A stretch of 64,000 bases of DNA from Paenibacillus farraposensis (GCF_020736845.1 NZ_JAFFQR010000029.1:186001-250000), one strand, 5' to 3'; shown: positions 42,801 through 52,404, counted from the stretch's first letter. Numbers and translations: made by a program. The notes: a model not told the origin generated them from the sequence alone.

Positions 42801-44564
42801 ATGCTAAAGATTTTCAAATATCTTAAGAAAAATGAATGGATGCTCGTGTTTTGCAGTCTGGCTTTCATCGTTGTGCAGGTGTGGCTTGATTTGAAGCTGC
42901 CTGATTATATGGCCGAAATTACAACCAAGCTGCAAACAGCAGGAACGCGGATATCGGAACTGCTGATTCCCGGTAGTTACATGCTGTTGTGTGCCGTAGG
43001 CAGTATGATTGCATCTATGATTGTCGGCTATTTCGCGGCAAAAGTTGCGGCAGGGCTGGCCATGCGTCTGCGTGCGATGGTCTTTGACAAGACCTTATCT
43101 TTTTCGATGGAAGAGATGAACAGCTTTTCAACAGCCAGCCTCATCACACGCTCCACGAACGATGTTACCCAAATTCAAACAGTGGTTGCGCTGGGGCTGC
43201 AGGTGATCATCAAGGCACCGATTCTGGCCGTATGGGCCATTATAAAGATTGCGGATAAAAACTGGCAGTGGACCGCCTCTACAGGAGTGGCTGTGGCTGT
43301 CCTGATCCTGATGCTGAGTGTCATTATTATTTTCGCTCTCCCCAGTTTCCAGAGAATCCAACGTCTCACCGATAATCTGAACAAGGTAACACGTGAGCAT
43401 CTGACCGGGCTTCGGGTGGTACGCGCTTATAATGCAGATCAGTATCAGGAGGAGAAATTCGGGCAGGCCAATGTCGAATTGATGAATACCAACCTGTTTG
43501 CGAACCGGTTAATGGCAATGGTTGGCCCGGGCATGACCTTTATTATGTCGGGTCTGAGTGTCTCTATCTATTGGATTGGCACTTACCTGATTAACGGAGC
43601 GGCCGTGCCGGACCGCATTACGCTGTTCTCTAATATGGTCGTATTTTCCTCTTATGCGATACAGGTGGTTATGGCCTTTATGATGGTAAGCATGATCTTC
43701 TTCCTGATGCCTCGAGCTTCGATTTCAGCCAAACGGATCATGGAAGTATTGAATACCAAATCCCGCATTGTTGACGGGCATGAGACGGCTGGAATAGAGG
43801 GCGTTATGGGTCAGGTGGAATTCCGTAATGTCAGCTTCAAATATCCGGATGCGGAGGAGCCTGTGCTTCGCAACATTAGCTTTACGGCAAAACGGGGCGA
43901 GACGGTTGCCTTTATTGGCGCAACAGGCAGCGGCAAAACCAGCGTAATCAATCTGATTTCACGTTTCTACGATGTGACCGAGGGAGAAGTGCTCGTGGAT
44001 GGGGTGAATGTCAGAAACTATAAGCAGCAGACACTCCATAACAAAATCGGGTATGTCCCACAGAGAGCCGTACTTTTCAGCGGTACAGTGGCATCCAACG
44101 TTTCGTATGGCGATGACGGAAGAGCAGGAGCTTCGGAGAAACTCGTCAAAGCAGCCGTAGGGATTGCCCAAGGCACGGAATTTGTTGAAAAAATGGATGG
44201 TCAGTATCAGGGACGGATATCACAAGGTGGAGCGAACGTGTCCGGTGGTCAAAAGCAGCGTCTGTCCATTGCTCGTGCCATTTACCGACAACCGGAGATT
44301 TATATCTTCGATGATTCCTTCTCGGCACTCGACTACAGAACAGACCGGATTCTGCGCTCCGCTCTTAAAAAAGAAACCGGCCATGCGACGACACTCATTG
44401 TTGCTCAGCGGATAGGCACCATTAAGGACGCCGACCGGATTATCGTACTGGAACAGGGTGAGGTTGTAGGGAACGGCACACATGAAGAACTGATGGCGAA
44501 CTGCAGCACCTATCAGGAGATCGCTTATTCGCAGCTTTCGAAGGAGGAACTCGTACATGGATAA
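42801..44564 (+). CDS. Multidrug ABC exporter half-transporter, degenerate-site subunit
   Basis: A 587-residue half-transporter: six membrane helices (~1-320) then an ATPase with Walker A GATGSGKTS, signature NVSGGQKQR and Walker B IYIFDDSFSALD. The catalytic Glu is replaced by Asp, the hallmark of the subunit that forms the degenerate site in heterodimers such as BmrC/BmrD, LmrC/LmrD and EfrA/EfrB. The stop overlaps the next gene by 8 bp. AAAAGGAGAA precedes the ATG. The pair exports drugs or, in Bacillus, responds to translation inhibitors. Confidence 0.94.
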   Translation: MLKIFKYLKKNEWMLVFCSLAFIVVQVWLDLKLPDYMAEITTKLQTAGTRISELLIPGSYMLLCAVGSMIASMIVGYFAAKVAAGLAMRLRAMVFDKTLSFSMEEMNSFSTASLITRSTNDVTQIQTVVALGLQVIIKAPILAVWAIIKIADKNWQWTASTGVAVAVLILMLSVIIIFALPSFQRIQRLTDNLNKVTREHLTGLRVVRAYNADQYQEEKFGQANVELMNTNLFANRLMAMVGPGMTFIMSGLSVSIYWIGTYLINGAAVPDRITLFSNMVVFSSYAIQVVMAFMMVSMIFFLMPRASISAKRIMEVLNTKSRIVDGHETAGIEGVMGQVEFRNVSFKYPDAEEPVLRNISFTAKRGETVAFIGATGSGKTSVINLISRFYDVTEGEVLVDGVNVRNYKQQTLHNKIGYVPQRAVLFSGTVASNVSYGDDGRAGASEKLVKAAVGIAQGTEFVEKMDGQYQGRISQGGANVSGGQKQRLSIARAIYRQPEIYIFDDSFSALDYRTDRILRSALKKETGHATTLIVAQRIGTIKDADRIIVLEQGEVVGNGTHEELMANCSTYQEIAYSQLSKEELVHG

Positions 44565-46407
44565 GAATGAACACACCGCCAGCAGCAAGCAGATGAAAAT
44601 GAAACAGCCAGGTCTCATGAATGGAGGTCCTGCGGGAGGCATGGGTGCTGGTGAAAAAGCGAATGATTTTAAAAAGACCATCAGCCAGCTCTTATCCTAC
44701 GGCAAGGCCTATGTGCCCATGATTATACTCTCTATGGTGCTGGCGCTGGCCGGTTCCGCCTTCAACGTGATTGGTCCGGGTAAGCTCAGCGATATTGCCA
44801 ACCTGATCCAGCAAGGAATCGTAACAGGGATTGATGTAAATGCTGTCCAGAAGATTGTTCTTGTATTGGCGTTTTTGTATGGCCTCGGCCTTATCTTTAA
44901 TTATTTCCAAGGGTTCATTACGGTAACCGTATCACAGCATCTTACAAAGAAGATGCGGACAGAGCTGTCCCGAAAAATCAATGATATGCCTTTGAAATAT
45001 TTTGATGCTACAAGCTATGGAAATGTGCTTAGCCGTGTGACCAACGATGTCGATACCATCGGCCAAACGTTAAACAACAGTCTTGGCACGCTTGTCAGCG
45101 CGCTGGCAACCTTCGTGGGCGCATTGGTTATGATGCTGTATACGAACTGGATCATGACCGTTACCGGGATCGTAGCTACGCTGATCGGTTTTTCACTGAT
45201 GACCGTAATTATGAAGCATTCACAAAAATATTTTGTAGCACAGCAAGCGGAGCTTGGCCAGATCAACGGTCATATCGAAGAAACCTATGCTGGTCATGGC
45301 GTAGTCAAGGTATATAACGGAGAAAAAGCAGCCAAGGAAGTGTTCCATAGCATTAACGGCCGCTTATATACAAATGCTTGGAAATCCCAGTTCATGTCTG
45401 GCCTGATGATGCCGGTTATGATGTTCATCGGGAATTTCGGTTATGTCGCGGTCTGTGTCGTGGGCGCTGTGCTGGTGAACCAACATGCGATAACGATCGG
45501 AACAATTGTGGCCTTTATGGTGTACATTCGCCTGTTTACACAGCCCTTGTCACAGTTGGCACAGGCCGCAACCAATCTGCAATCGGCGGCTGCCGCCAGT
45601 GAGCGTGTATTCGAATTTCTGGGTGAAGAAGAATTGGCGGATGAGAGCGATAAGACCATGAAGCTGGACAACGCCAAAGGGGATGTCGAATTCAAACATG
45701 TCCGCTTCGGTTATAAAGAAGACCGTATGATTATCCAAGACTTCTCCATGAAAGCTGAAGCCGGCCAGAAAATTGCCATTGTTGGTCCGACAGGTGCCGG
45801 TAAAACGACGCTCGTGAATTTACTCATGCGGTTCTATGAGCTGAATGGTGGGGAAATCTATATTGATGGAACCCCGAGCAGCCAATTAACACGTAAGAAT
45901 ATTCATGAATTATTCTGTATGGTGCTCCAGGATACCTGGCTGTTTGAAGGAACGATCCGTGAAAATATTGTCTTTTCCAAAGAGCACGTTACCGATGAAC
46001 AGGTAGAGGCCGCATGTAGAGCGGTGGGGCTGCATAGCTTCCTTAAAACACTGCCGCAGGGTTATAATACGGTGTTGGACGACAAAGCCAATCTCTCTGC
46101 CGGTCAGAAGCAATTGATTACCATTGCAAGAGCCATGATAGAAGATGCACCCATGCTCATTTTGGACGAGGCCACAAGCTCAGTCGACACGCGTACGGAA
46201 TTGCTGATTCAACAGGCGATGGACCGGCTTACAGTAGGGAAAACCTCCTTTGTGATTGCCCACCGCCTCTCGACGATCAAGAATGCCGACCTGATTCTGG
46301 TCATGAAGGACGGCAACATTATCGAAACGGGCAAGCATGAGGAATTGCTGGCTAAAGGCGGCTTCTATGCCGATCTATACAACAGTCAGTTTGAACATGC
46401 GTCCTAA
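44557..46407 (+). CDS. Multidrug ABC exporter half-transporter, catalytic subunit
   Basis: A 616-residue partner. About 45 polar N-terminal residues precede six helices and an ATPase with Walker A GPTGAGKTT, a modified signature NLSAGQKQL and Walker B LILDEATSSVD with the catalytic Glu. The altered signature (SAGQ for SGGQ) lies opposite the other subunit's ATP site, a common asymmetry in BmrD/LmrD-type subunits. Overlap with the first gene ensures equal production. A terminator follows about 70 bp downstream. Confidence 0.95.
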   Translation: MDKNEHTASSKQMKMKQPGLMNGGPAGGMGAGEKANDFKKTISQLLSYGKAYVPMIILSMVLALAGSAFNVIGPGKLSDIANLIQQGIVTGIDVNAVQKIVLVLAFLYGLGLIFNYFQGFITVTVSQHLTKKMRTELSRKINDMPLKYFDATSYGNVLSRVTNDVDTIGQTLNNSLGTLVSALATFVGALVMMLYTNWIMTVTGIVATLIGFSLMTVIMKHSQKYFVAQQAELGQINGHIEETYAGHGVVKVYNGEKAAKEVFHSINGRLYTNAWKSQFMSGLMMPVMMFIGNFGYVAVCVVGAVLVNQHAITIGTIVAFMVYIRLFTQPLSQLAQAATNLQSAAAASERVFEFLGEEELADESDKTMKLDNAKGDVEFKHVRFGYKEDRMIIQDFSMKAEAGQKIAIVGPTGAGKTTLVNLLMRFYELNGGEIYIDGTPSSQLTRKNIHELFCMVLQDTWLFEGTIRENIVFSKEHVTDEQVEAACRAVGLHSFLKTLPQGYNTVLDDKANLSAGQKQLITIARAMIEDAPMLILDEATSSVDTRTELLIQQAMDRLTVGKTSFVIAHRLSTIKNADLILVMKDGNIIETGKHEELLAKGGFYADLYNSQFEHAS

Positions 46408-46473
46408 AAATAACGGTTCCTATTTGAAAAAAACAGGATAACAGCTTTTGAGACAAGAATATAAATATTTATA

Positions 46474-46528
46474 CAAAAAAAGGGACAGTCTGGGACACCC
46501 AAATAAGGGGGCAGGCTGTCTCTTTTTT
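46474..46528 (+). terminator. Terminator of the ABC exporter operon
   Basis: AAAAAAGGGACAGTCTG pairs with CAGGCTGTCTCTTTTTT across a loop of about 18 nt; six T follow. Confidence 0.8.
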
Positions 46529-46974
46529 ATGTCATACGTTTTATATATATATAATTACATAAAAAATAAAATAGTAAATTGGACTTAATCATAGACGAAG
46601 CCAACGTATTTCTTCATCGGATAGTGGACTACTAAAGAACTATTTTTTTGAATTCGTTTGCAAATAGCGTTTTTTATGAACGATTTTGAATGATTTTGAA
46701 GGAAAATGAAGTAACTGACCTGGCAGCTTTAGATGTGCAAGAAAATCAAGTAACAAATTTTTACGCTTTTAATATGAATGAAATCAAAAATAATTTTCAG
46801 AAATTTACTAGGAAAATATGAGGATAAATTTTAGAAAGAATCTTGTTCCTGGTCTGAGATAAAGGGGATTTTCAGTCTATACCAATCGTTTGTCATACCA
46901 TTTAAAATGGCCCTACCAACAAAAAGTTGGGTTCTTCATGAGAATGAACAACGAGAACAAGGGAGATGAAGTAC
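46529..46974 (+). promoter_or_regulatory. Long AT-rich leader upstream of levansucrase
   Basis: No gene is supported in this 446-bp region; a 41-codon AT-rich frame (46696-46821, TTG start) has no ribosome-binding site. Just before the gene are a hairpin CCAAC-AAAAA-GTTGG (~46916-46930) and a second pairing GTTC...GAAC. I found no RAT antiterminator sequence of the SacY type known from B. subtilis sacB, so control is probably different here. Confidence 0.4.
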
Positions 46975-48477
46975 TTGAAAATCAACAAATTTTTCAGAAA
47001 AGCGACTACACTAACGGTAGCAACCACTTTGCTACTTGGAGGAGGCATTCAGGCTTTTGCTGAAAAAAAGGCTGATTCTGATCTTAAAACAGATAGTGCA
47101 TTTACCCAAATTACACGTCAAGACATGTTGAATATTTTCAAACAACAAGGCAAAGAGAAATATGAGGTTCCTTCCTTCGACGCATCGACCATCAAGAATA
47201 TTATGTCCGCAAAAGGCCACGACAGCTCAGGCAAGCTGATTGACCTGGATGTCTGGGATTCTTGGCCGTTACAAAATGCCGATGGTACCGTAGCCAACTA
47301 CAAAGGATATAATATCGTTTTTGGACTGGCAGGCGATCCGAAAAGAGCGGAGGACACATTTATATATCTGTTCTATCAAAAAGCAGGCAATACTTCGCTG
47401 AGCGGCTGGAAAAATGCTGGCAGAGTATTTAAAGACACTGATAAATTGCTTGGCAACGATCCGATTTTAAAAAATCAGGCAGAAGAATGGTCCGGTTCGG
47501 CTACTTTAACCTCCGATGGAAAAGTACGTTTATTTTATACCAGCAGACAGCCTTATGATCCGAATAACCAATTATACGGCAAACAAACCTTGAGCACGGC
47601 GCAAATTAATCTTTCCCAGCCTGATCATGACACACTGAAAGTGGATGGGGTCGAGGATTTGAAACCGATTTTTGACGGTGGAGACGGGAAAACCTATCAA
47701 AATGTGGAGCAAAGCGTCGGCGTGGATATGGATAACCATACGCTTAGAGACCCTCACTATATTGAGGATCAAGGCCGCAAGTATATCATTTTTGAAGCGA
47801 ACACAGGAACGGAGACAGGCTACCAGGGGGAAGATTCTCTGCAAAACCCGGCTTATTATGGCGGCAATAAAAAATTCTTCACGGAAGAACTGCAAAACCT
47901 GCTGCATAGTCCCAAGAAAAAGGGAGCTGAATTGGCAAACGGCGCACTGGGCATTGTTGAATTGAATAATGACTATACCTTGAAAAAAGTAATGCCACCA
48001 CTGATTGCGTCCAATCTGGTAACCGATGAGATCGAACGGGCGAATGTGTTCAAAATGAATGGCTTGTGGTACTTATTTACGAGCACAAGAGGTTCCAAAG
48101 TGACCGTTGATGCGATCGGTGATGATGATATTTATATGCTGGGTTATGTTTCCACTTCCTTGACAGGGACTTACAAACCGTTGAATGGAACCGGTCTCGT
48201 TCTCCATCAGGACCTGGATCGCGATGATATTACCTGGACGTATGCCCATTTTGCTATTCCGCAAGGCAAAGGCAATAATGTAGTTGTTACCAGCTACATG
48301 ACCAATCGGGGGCTTTTCCCGGACCACAAATCTACTTTCGCGCCAAGCTTCCTACTGAATATTAAAGGCTCGAAAACCTCTGTTGTGAAGAACCGTATTC
48401 TGGAGCAAGGACAAATTGCGATTGACCCTACGAATGACAAAGAGACACCTTCAATGAGTATGGAAAGAAGTAAATAG
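46975..48477 (+). CDS. sacB: Levansucrase (GH68), secreted
   Basis: A protein of about 500 residues. A Sec signal peptide ends at IQAFA/E (~29). It splits sucrose outside the cell and polymerises fructose into levan. The three catalytic residues of GH68 are present: Asp95 in VWDSWPLQ, Asp259 in RDPHY and Glu354 in DEIERANVF, matching Asp86/Asp247/Glu342 of B. subtilis SacB. EWSGSA and the calcium-site region are also conserved. The TTG at 46975 has AAGGGAG 9 nt upstream; an ATG at 46966 sits too close to it. Downstream lies a levanase-like gene, as in the B. subtilis sacB-levB pair. Confidence 0.96.
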   Translation: MKINKFFRKATTLTVATTLLLGGGIQAFAEKKADSDLKTDSAFTQITRQDMLNIFKQQGKEKYEVPSFDASTIKNIMSAKGHDSSGKLIDLDVWDSWPLQNADGTVANYKGYNIVFGLAGDPKRAEDTFIYLFYQKAGNTSLSGWKNAGRVFKDTDKLLGNDPILKNQAEEWSGSATLTSDGKVRLFYTSRQPYDPNNQLYGKQTLSTAQINLSQPDHDTLKVDGVEDLKPIFDGGDGKTYQNVEQSVGVDMDNHTLRDPHYIEDQGRKYIIFEANTGTETGYQGEDSLQNPAYYGGNKKFFTEELQNLLHSPKKKGAELANGALGIVELNNDYTLKKVMPPLIASNLVTDEIERANVFKMNGLWYLFTSTRGSKVTVDAIGDDDIYMLGYVSTSLTGTYKPLNGTGLVLHQDLDRDDITWTYAHFAIPQGKGNNVVVTSYMTNRGLFPDHKSTFAPSFLLNIKGSKTSVVKNRILEQGQIAIDPTNDKETPSMSMERSK

Positions 48478-48554
48478 ATATATGCAGTATGTCCGAAGGC
48501 GGCAGCTTGGCAACTTACCGATCTGTCGTCCATCGGACGGGTACATATGATGCA

Positions 48555-50168
48555 ATGAAAGGTAAGGAGGATCGTCATCATGAAAAAATAGCTCCCAAGA
48601 GCAATTGGATACGATCCGTTGTAGTCATCGCAGGTTTAACGATATTCATAGCTTTGGGCTGGAGTATGTGTCAGCGGGCTGCGAGCCAAACTCCAATACC
48701 TCCTATAACGTCAAAAACTCAAGAGACTCAAAGTAAGCATATAACACCGACCTATCGGGCGGTGTATCATTTCACAGTTCCTGACAAGTGGAAAAATGAT
48801 CCGCAGCGGCCCATTTATATGGATGGGAAATATCATTATTACTATTTATACAATCGGGACTATCCTGAAAAAAATGGTACAGAATGGCGGCATGCCACCT
48901 CAACCGATTTGGTTCATTGGAAGGATGAAGGCGTGTCGATTCCCAAATATACCAATCCGAATGGCGACCCATGGTCTGGATCGGTTGTGATTGATGATAA
49001 CAACAGCGCTGGCTTTGGAAAAGGGGCTCTGGTAGCTGTTGTGACGCAGCCTTCCGCCCATGAAGGGAAGCAAGAGCAATTTCTGTGGTACAGCGTCGAC
49101 AAAGGTATGACATTTACCTCTTATAGTAATGCCCCTGTGATGCCGAATCCGGGTATCCGTGATTTCAGAGACCCGAAAATCATATGGGACTTGCGCCGCA
49201 AAAAATGGATCATGGTCATGACGGAGGGAACAAAGATTGGCTTTTACGAATCTGACAATTTAAAGGAATGGCGTTATATGAGTGGCTTTAGTACCGAAAA
49301 TATCGGAATTGTGGAATGTCCCGACCTCTACCGAATGCGAGCGGAAGATGGAGCCTATAAGTGGATTCTCGGCGCAAGCGCAAATGGGAAATCAACAGGT
49401 AAACCTAACACGTATGCATACTGGACCGGAGATTTTGACGGGAACCATTTTTCACCGGACGACCCTAAGCCGGAGTGGCTGGATTACGGCTTTGACTGGT
49501 ATGGGGCGGTGACGTTCGAGGATGGAAAAGGCAGCAATCAATACAGTTATCGTTATGCGCTGGCCTGGATGAACAATTGGGATTATGCCAACAACACGCC
49601 TACTTTAAAGGAAGGCTTTAACGGGATGGACTCCGTTGTTCGTGAGATCCGCTTGAAGCATGAAGATGGGTCTGGGTACCGTCTGGTTTCACAACCGATC
49701 GAGGCTTTGAAGCAATCATCCACTTCAAGGGAGTCATTGGACCAGATCGAGGTCAATGGTACGTACACGCTGCCGATAAAGGCCGATGCTTATCAGTTGG
49801 AGACGGTTATATCGTGGTCGGCACTCAAAAATGTTGGCTTGCGATTGCGAGAATCCGAGGACGGCAAACGTCATGTAGATGCCGGAGTTTCTTTGGAAGG
49901 TCATTATTCTTACGTCAACAGAGCATATACAGGGCAGCCGGATCAGAGTGGAACTTACGTAGAGAGTAAAGCGCCTTTTGATGTGAACCGCAAAAACGTT
50001 CATCTGACAGTGCTGGTCGATAAAACCAGCATCGAAGTTTTTGTAGATGCCGGAGCGGTGGTGCACTCCAATTTAATCTTTCCGCGCATGGATGATCAGG
50101 GAATTACCCTGTATACCAATGGCGGTACAGCTAATTTTGAAAATATTGTCATCCGTAAATTTAGGTGA
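48555..50168 (+). CDS. GH32 beta-fructosidase (levanase/LevB-like), membrane-anchored
   Basis: About 537 residues: an N-terminal hydrophobic anchor (~21-38, SVVVIAGLTIFIALGWSMC), a linker, then the GH32 five-bladed propeller and a C-terminal beta-sandwich. Catalytic motifs are WKNDPQRP (nucleophile Asp82), FRDPK and VECPDLY. It hydrolyses levan or short fructans at the cell surface, likely paired with SacB just upstream, as LevB in B. subtilis. The start is doubtful: the strong AAGGAGG at 48563-48569 serves an ATG at 48580 whose frame stops after ATG-AAAAAA-TAG; one extra A in the A6 run would give MKKIAPKSNW in frame. The given ATG at 48555 has no good site. Confidence 0.85.
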   Translation: MKGKEDRHHEKIAPKSNWIRSVVVIAGLTIFIALGWSMCQRAASQTPIPPITSKTQETQSKHITPTYRAVYHFTVPDKWKNDPQRPIYMDGKYHYYYLYNRDYPEKNGTEWRHATSTDLVHWKDEGVSIPKYTNPNGDPWSGSVVIDDNNSAGFGKGALVAVVTQPSAHEGKQEQFLWYSVDKGMTFTSYSNAPVMPNPGIRDFRDPKIIWDLRRKKWIMVMTEGTKIGFYESDNLKEWRYMSGFSTENIGIVECPDLYRMRAEDGAYKWILGASANGKSTGKPNTYAYWTGDFDGNHFSPDDPKPEWLDYGFDWYGAVTFEDGKGSNQYSYRYALAWMNNWDYANNTPTLKEGFNGMDSVVREIRLKHEDGSGYRLVSQPIEALKQSSTSRESLDQIEVNGTYTLPIKADAYQLETVISWSALKNVGLRLRESEDGKRHVDAGVSLEGHYSYVNRAYTGQPDQSGTYVESKAPFDVNRKNVHLTVLVDKTSIEVFVDAGAVVHSNLIFPRMDDQGITLYTNGGTANFENIVIRKFR

Positions 50169-50216
50169 CAATTGAGCGATAGGTATGTCCACAGCTAAAG
50201 GTTCAGCGCCATAGAT

Positions 50217-50256
50217 AAAAAGCCCGCCCCACTTTGCACGTGGGGCGGGACCTTTG
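50217..50256. terminator. Bidirectional terminator between GH32 and MarR genes
   Basis: A perfect 10-bp GC stem (CCCGCCCCAC / GTGGGGCGGG). The T-run is longer on the minus strand (CTTTTTAT), serving the MarR gene; the plus side has CCTTT. Confidence 0.85.
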
Positions 50257-50313
50257 TGAAAAATGCCACAATCATAGTCGGCCATAATCAACGAATGAAT
50301 CGATTTGGCAAGT

Positions 50314-50778
50314 TTACTTGTGATAAGGTGACAGGTTATCAGCGCTGCGCCCCAATTTTTTTAGCAAACCGATGAGCTGATCTCTTTCGCTTTCGTTAAT
50401 TCCGCTAAAGGCGCGTTCAATCTGACGTGTGTAGTCAGGATAAATTTCGTCCATGAGGCGTTGTCCCTCGTCCGTCAATTCTGCATATATAATCCGACGA
50501 TCCTGGTCGCACGGGTGACGGTGCAAATAACCGCGACTCTCCAGCTTGTCGATAACATAAGTGACATTTCCGCTTTGCAGCAGGAGTTTCGCTCCAATCT
50601 GTTGAATCGGTTGCGCTCCCTTGTGGTATAAAACTTCCATTACGGCGAAGGCCGTTGGGTTGAAGCCCACCGTTTTGATGCCAGCAACCGCATGTTCGTT
50701 TACACTTTTGAATGATTTAGCAAACACGCTGTATAAATGCATGGATTGCTGTGTCACCAATGTTCGGTAATCGATCAT
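50314..50778 (-). CDS. MarR family transcriptional regulator
   Basis: A protein of about 154 residues with a winged helix-turn-helix: IQQIGAKLLLQSGNVTYVIDKLESRGYLHRH and the wing CDQDRRIIYAELTDEG. The layout and the LYSVFAKSFKSVNEHAV helix are like quinone- or phenol-sensing MarR proteins (MhqR/YodB-like regulators), but the sensing residues cannot be assigned with confidence. The ATG giving MIDYRTLV has AAAGGCGGA upstream; the longer frame to 50847 is not needed. Its target is not evident from neighbours. Confidence 0.9.
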   Translation of the reverse strand: MIDYRTLVTQQSMHLYSVFAKSFKSVNEHAVAGIKTVGFNPTAFAVMEVLYHKGAQPIQQIGAKLLLQSGNVTYVIDKLESRGYLHRHPCDQDRRIIYAELTDEGQRLMDEIYPDYTRQIERAFSGINESERDQLIGLLKKLGRSADNLSPYHK

Positions 50779-51062
50779 CTTCATTCCGCCTTTATGTATG
50801 GATTTGGGCATCCTTTGCCCGCTCGGTTCGGATGGCCGGGCAACCATACCCTAACTACTAGCATAAAGGGATTTACGAAAGGAAAACATGCGATTTGTCA
50901 CAGTAGCTGTTTTTTTAATTATTTAATTTCAAAGTTTTAAAGTGAATTATTGAAAAATAAAGGAATTGGATGTAAAAATATCGCTCCGATTGGTTATATT
51001 AGAAAATAACCTAGTGATAACCCCCGAATAATAAATTAAGCATTTCAGAGGAGATGAGGCAC

Positions 51063-51497
51063 ATGGATACGGGTTCTTTTCGTTTTCAATTTCGTGATCC
51101 ACAGCAGGCTGCAGAGGCCTGTGAAACACTAAAGGAAATCGGATACTCTGCCAGCACGAACGGTGATACGGGTCTCAGTATTCATATTGAGAACCAGGAT
51201 GTGCTGTCTGCACTGGAAATTTGCCAAGTCTATGAAGGAAGCATGATTGAGTCCGGGATTCTCTCTTTTCGCCCGGATACGACTCCCGGTGAACAAGGAA
51301 ATACCAGTGTACGAAATCCAGGCTATAGCCCGGAGGATTGGATTATCCCTGCGCACATTATCAATGAGGATTGGAGCGAAGCGTATAAAAACGGCTCCTC
51401 GCAAACGTACACCAACACAACACAGGAGCATAATGTCAGCTCGGATCAACAACCGGAGGACGATGTGGATGGTTTTTCAGGCAGCATCCATATCTGA
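51063..51497 (+). CDS. Hypothetical protein with repeat-like N-terminal domain
   Basis: A 144-residue soluble protein of unknown family. The first ~70 residues (FQFRDPQQAAEACETLKEIG, then SIHIENQDVLSALEI) read like a small alpha/beta domain. The C-terminal half is acidic and Ser/Thr/Asn-rich, probably disordered. GAGGAGATG lies upstream of the ATG, so it is likely expressed. It is near the CotF-like genes but separated from them by 178 bp without a gene. Confidence 0.65.
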   Translation: MDTGSFRFQFRDPQQAAEACETLKEIGYSASTNGDTGLSIHIENQDVLSALEICQVYEGSMIESGILSFRPDTTPGEQGNTSVRNPGYSPEDWIIPAHIINEDWSEAYKNGSSQTYTNTTQEHNVSSDQQPEDDVDGFSGSIHI

Positions 51498-51675
51498 ATA
51501 CACAATACATTGAAGTACAGTATGGGTTCACACAACTGACTATTGGTTTTGAAGGGGCTTTTCTTCATATGAGAAAAAAGCCAAAAAGAACATTCATGAA
51601 AACTTAGGTTATTTAGAGCATGCATAATGGTAGGAGCTATAGGAAATAACAAATTTCAGAAAGGAGGTCTTGACC

Positions 51676-51861
51676 TTGCAAAAATTAGGAGTTCACGAAA
51701 AATTAGAATTGCATGAGCTGCTTACGTTTAAAACGACTTGTGTTACAAAAAGTCAAGCTATGCTTCCTTTAGTCTCGGATTCAAAATTAAAAAATATTTT
51801 ACAGCAAGATATTAGCGGTGGTACACAAGATATTCAACAGCTTAAAAATCTGCTTATGTAA
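51676..51861 (+). CDS. Small spore-coat-associated protein (CotF partner)
   Basis: A 61-residue helical protein (LHELLTFKTTCVTKSQAMLP, then LQQDISGGTQDIQQLKNLL). Tiny proteins of this type stand directly before CotF-like genes in many Bacillales and share the start of the same ferritin-like fold. The TTG at 51676 has AAAGGAGG 8 nt upstream. It is 18 bp from the CotF-like gene, so co-translation is expected. Confidence 0.75.
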   Translation: MQKLGVHEKLELHELLTFKTTCVTKSQAMLPLVSDSKLKNILQQDISGGTQDIQQLKNLLM

Positions 51862-51879
51862 TTTTAAAGGAGGATTAAC

Positions 51880-52179
51880 GTGAATTCTTTTATTGAGAAT
51901 ATGACTGAAACGAGCCCTATGACCGATCAGGTGATTGCTTCTGATTTGTTAATTGGAGCTAAAAGTGGAATCAAAAACTACGCTGCTGCGTTAACAGAGG
52001 CCACCAGCTCGGAAGTTCGAAATGTTCTTTGTGACCAATTGAGTAAAGCTGTTAATCTTCATGAACAAATTTTTAATTATATGAAGAACAATGGCTACTA
52101 TAACGCTTATGATCCAGATCAGCAAATTCAAATGGATATTCAAAATGCAGACAAGGCACTTTCTTTACCCAAAGTTTGA
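51880..52179 (+). CDS. CotF family spore coat protein
   Basis: A 99-residue all-helical protein with the CotF core: MTDQVIASDLLIGAKSGIKNYAAAL, then VRNVLCDQLSKAVNLHEQIFNYMKNNGYYNAYDP. The Tyr-rich end (GYYNAY) is typical of coat F proteins. The GTG start follows AAAGGAGG by 7 nt. It forms a two-gene unit with the preceding small protein, ending in a strong terminator. Confidence 0.9.
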   Translation: MNSFIENMTETSPMTDQVIASDLLIGAKSGIKNYAAALTEATSSEVRNVLCDQLSKAVNLHEQIFNYMKNNGYYNAYDPDQQIQMDIQNADKALSLPKV

Positions 52180-52247
52180 ACATTTGAGTTTAACGCAACA
52201 AAAATAACTACGTGGTCTCAAATGAGTCCCTGACGTTTTATGTAGAA

Positions 52248-52292
52248 AAGAGCATCAGCAAACCTTTAAGCGAGTTTGCTGGTGCTTTTTTA
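52248..52292 (+). terminator. Terminator of the CotF pair
   Basis: AGCATCAGCAAAC / GTTTGCTGGTGCT stem with a 10-nt loop and six T. Confidence 0.92.
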
Positions 52293-52404
52293 TTGGGGCA
52301 TGCTAATCACTTGAATCATAATGACATCCACATGCTATATGGTGAAAAAGGCAATCATAAAACGGAAAACTAAGTCTCTAATTCAGGAACAGGGTGATTT
52401 TCTT

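Noticed and set aside
46696-46821. 41-codon AT-rich frame in the levansucrase leader
   Set aside because: Starts with TTG without a ribosome-binding site; an open frame of this size is expected by chance in such AT-rich DNA.
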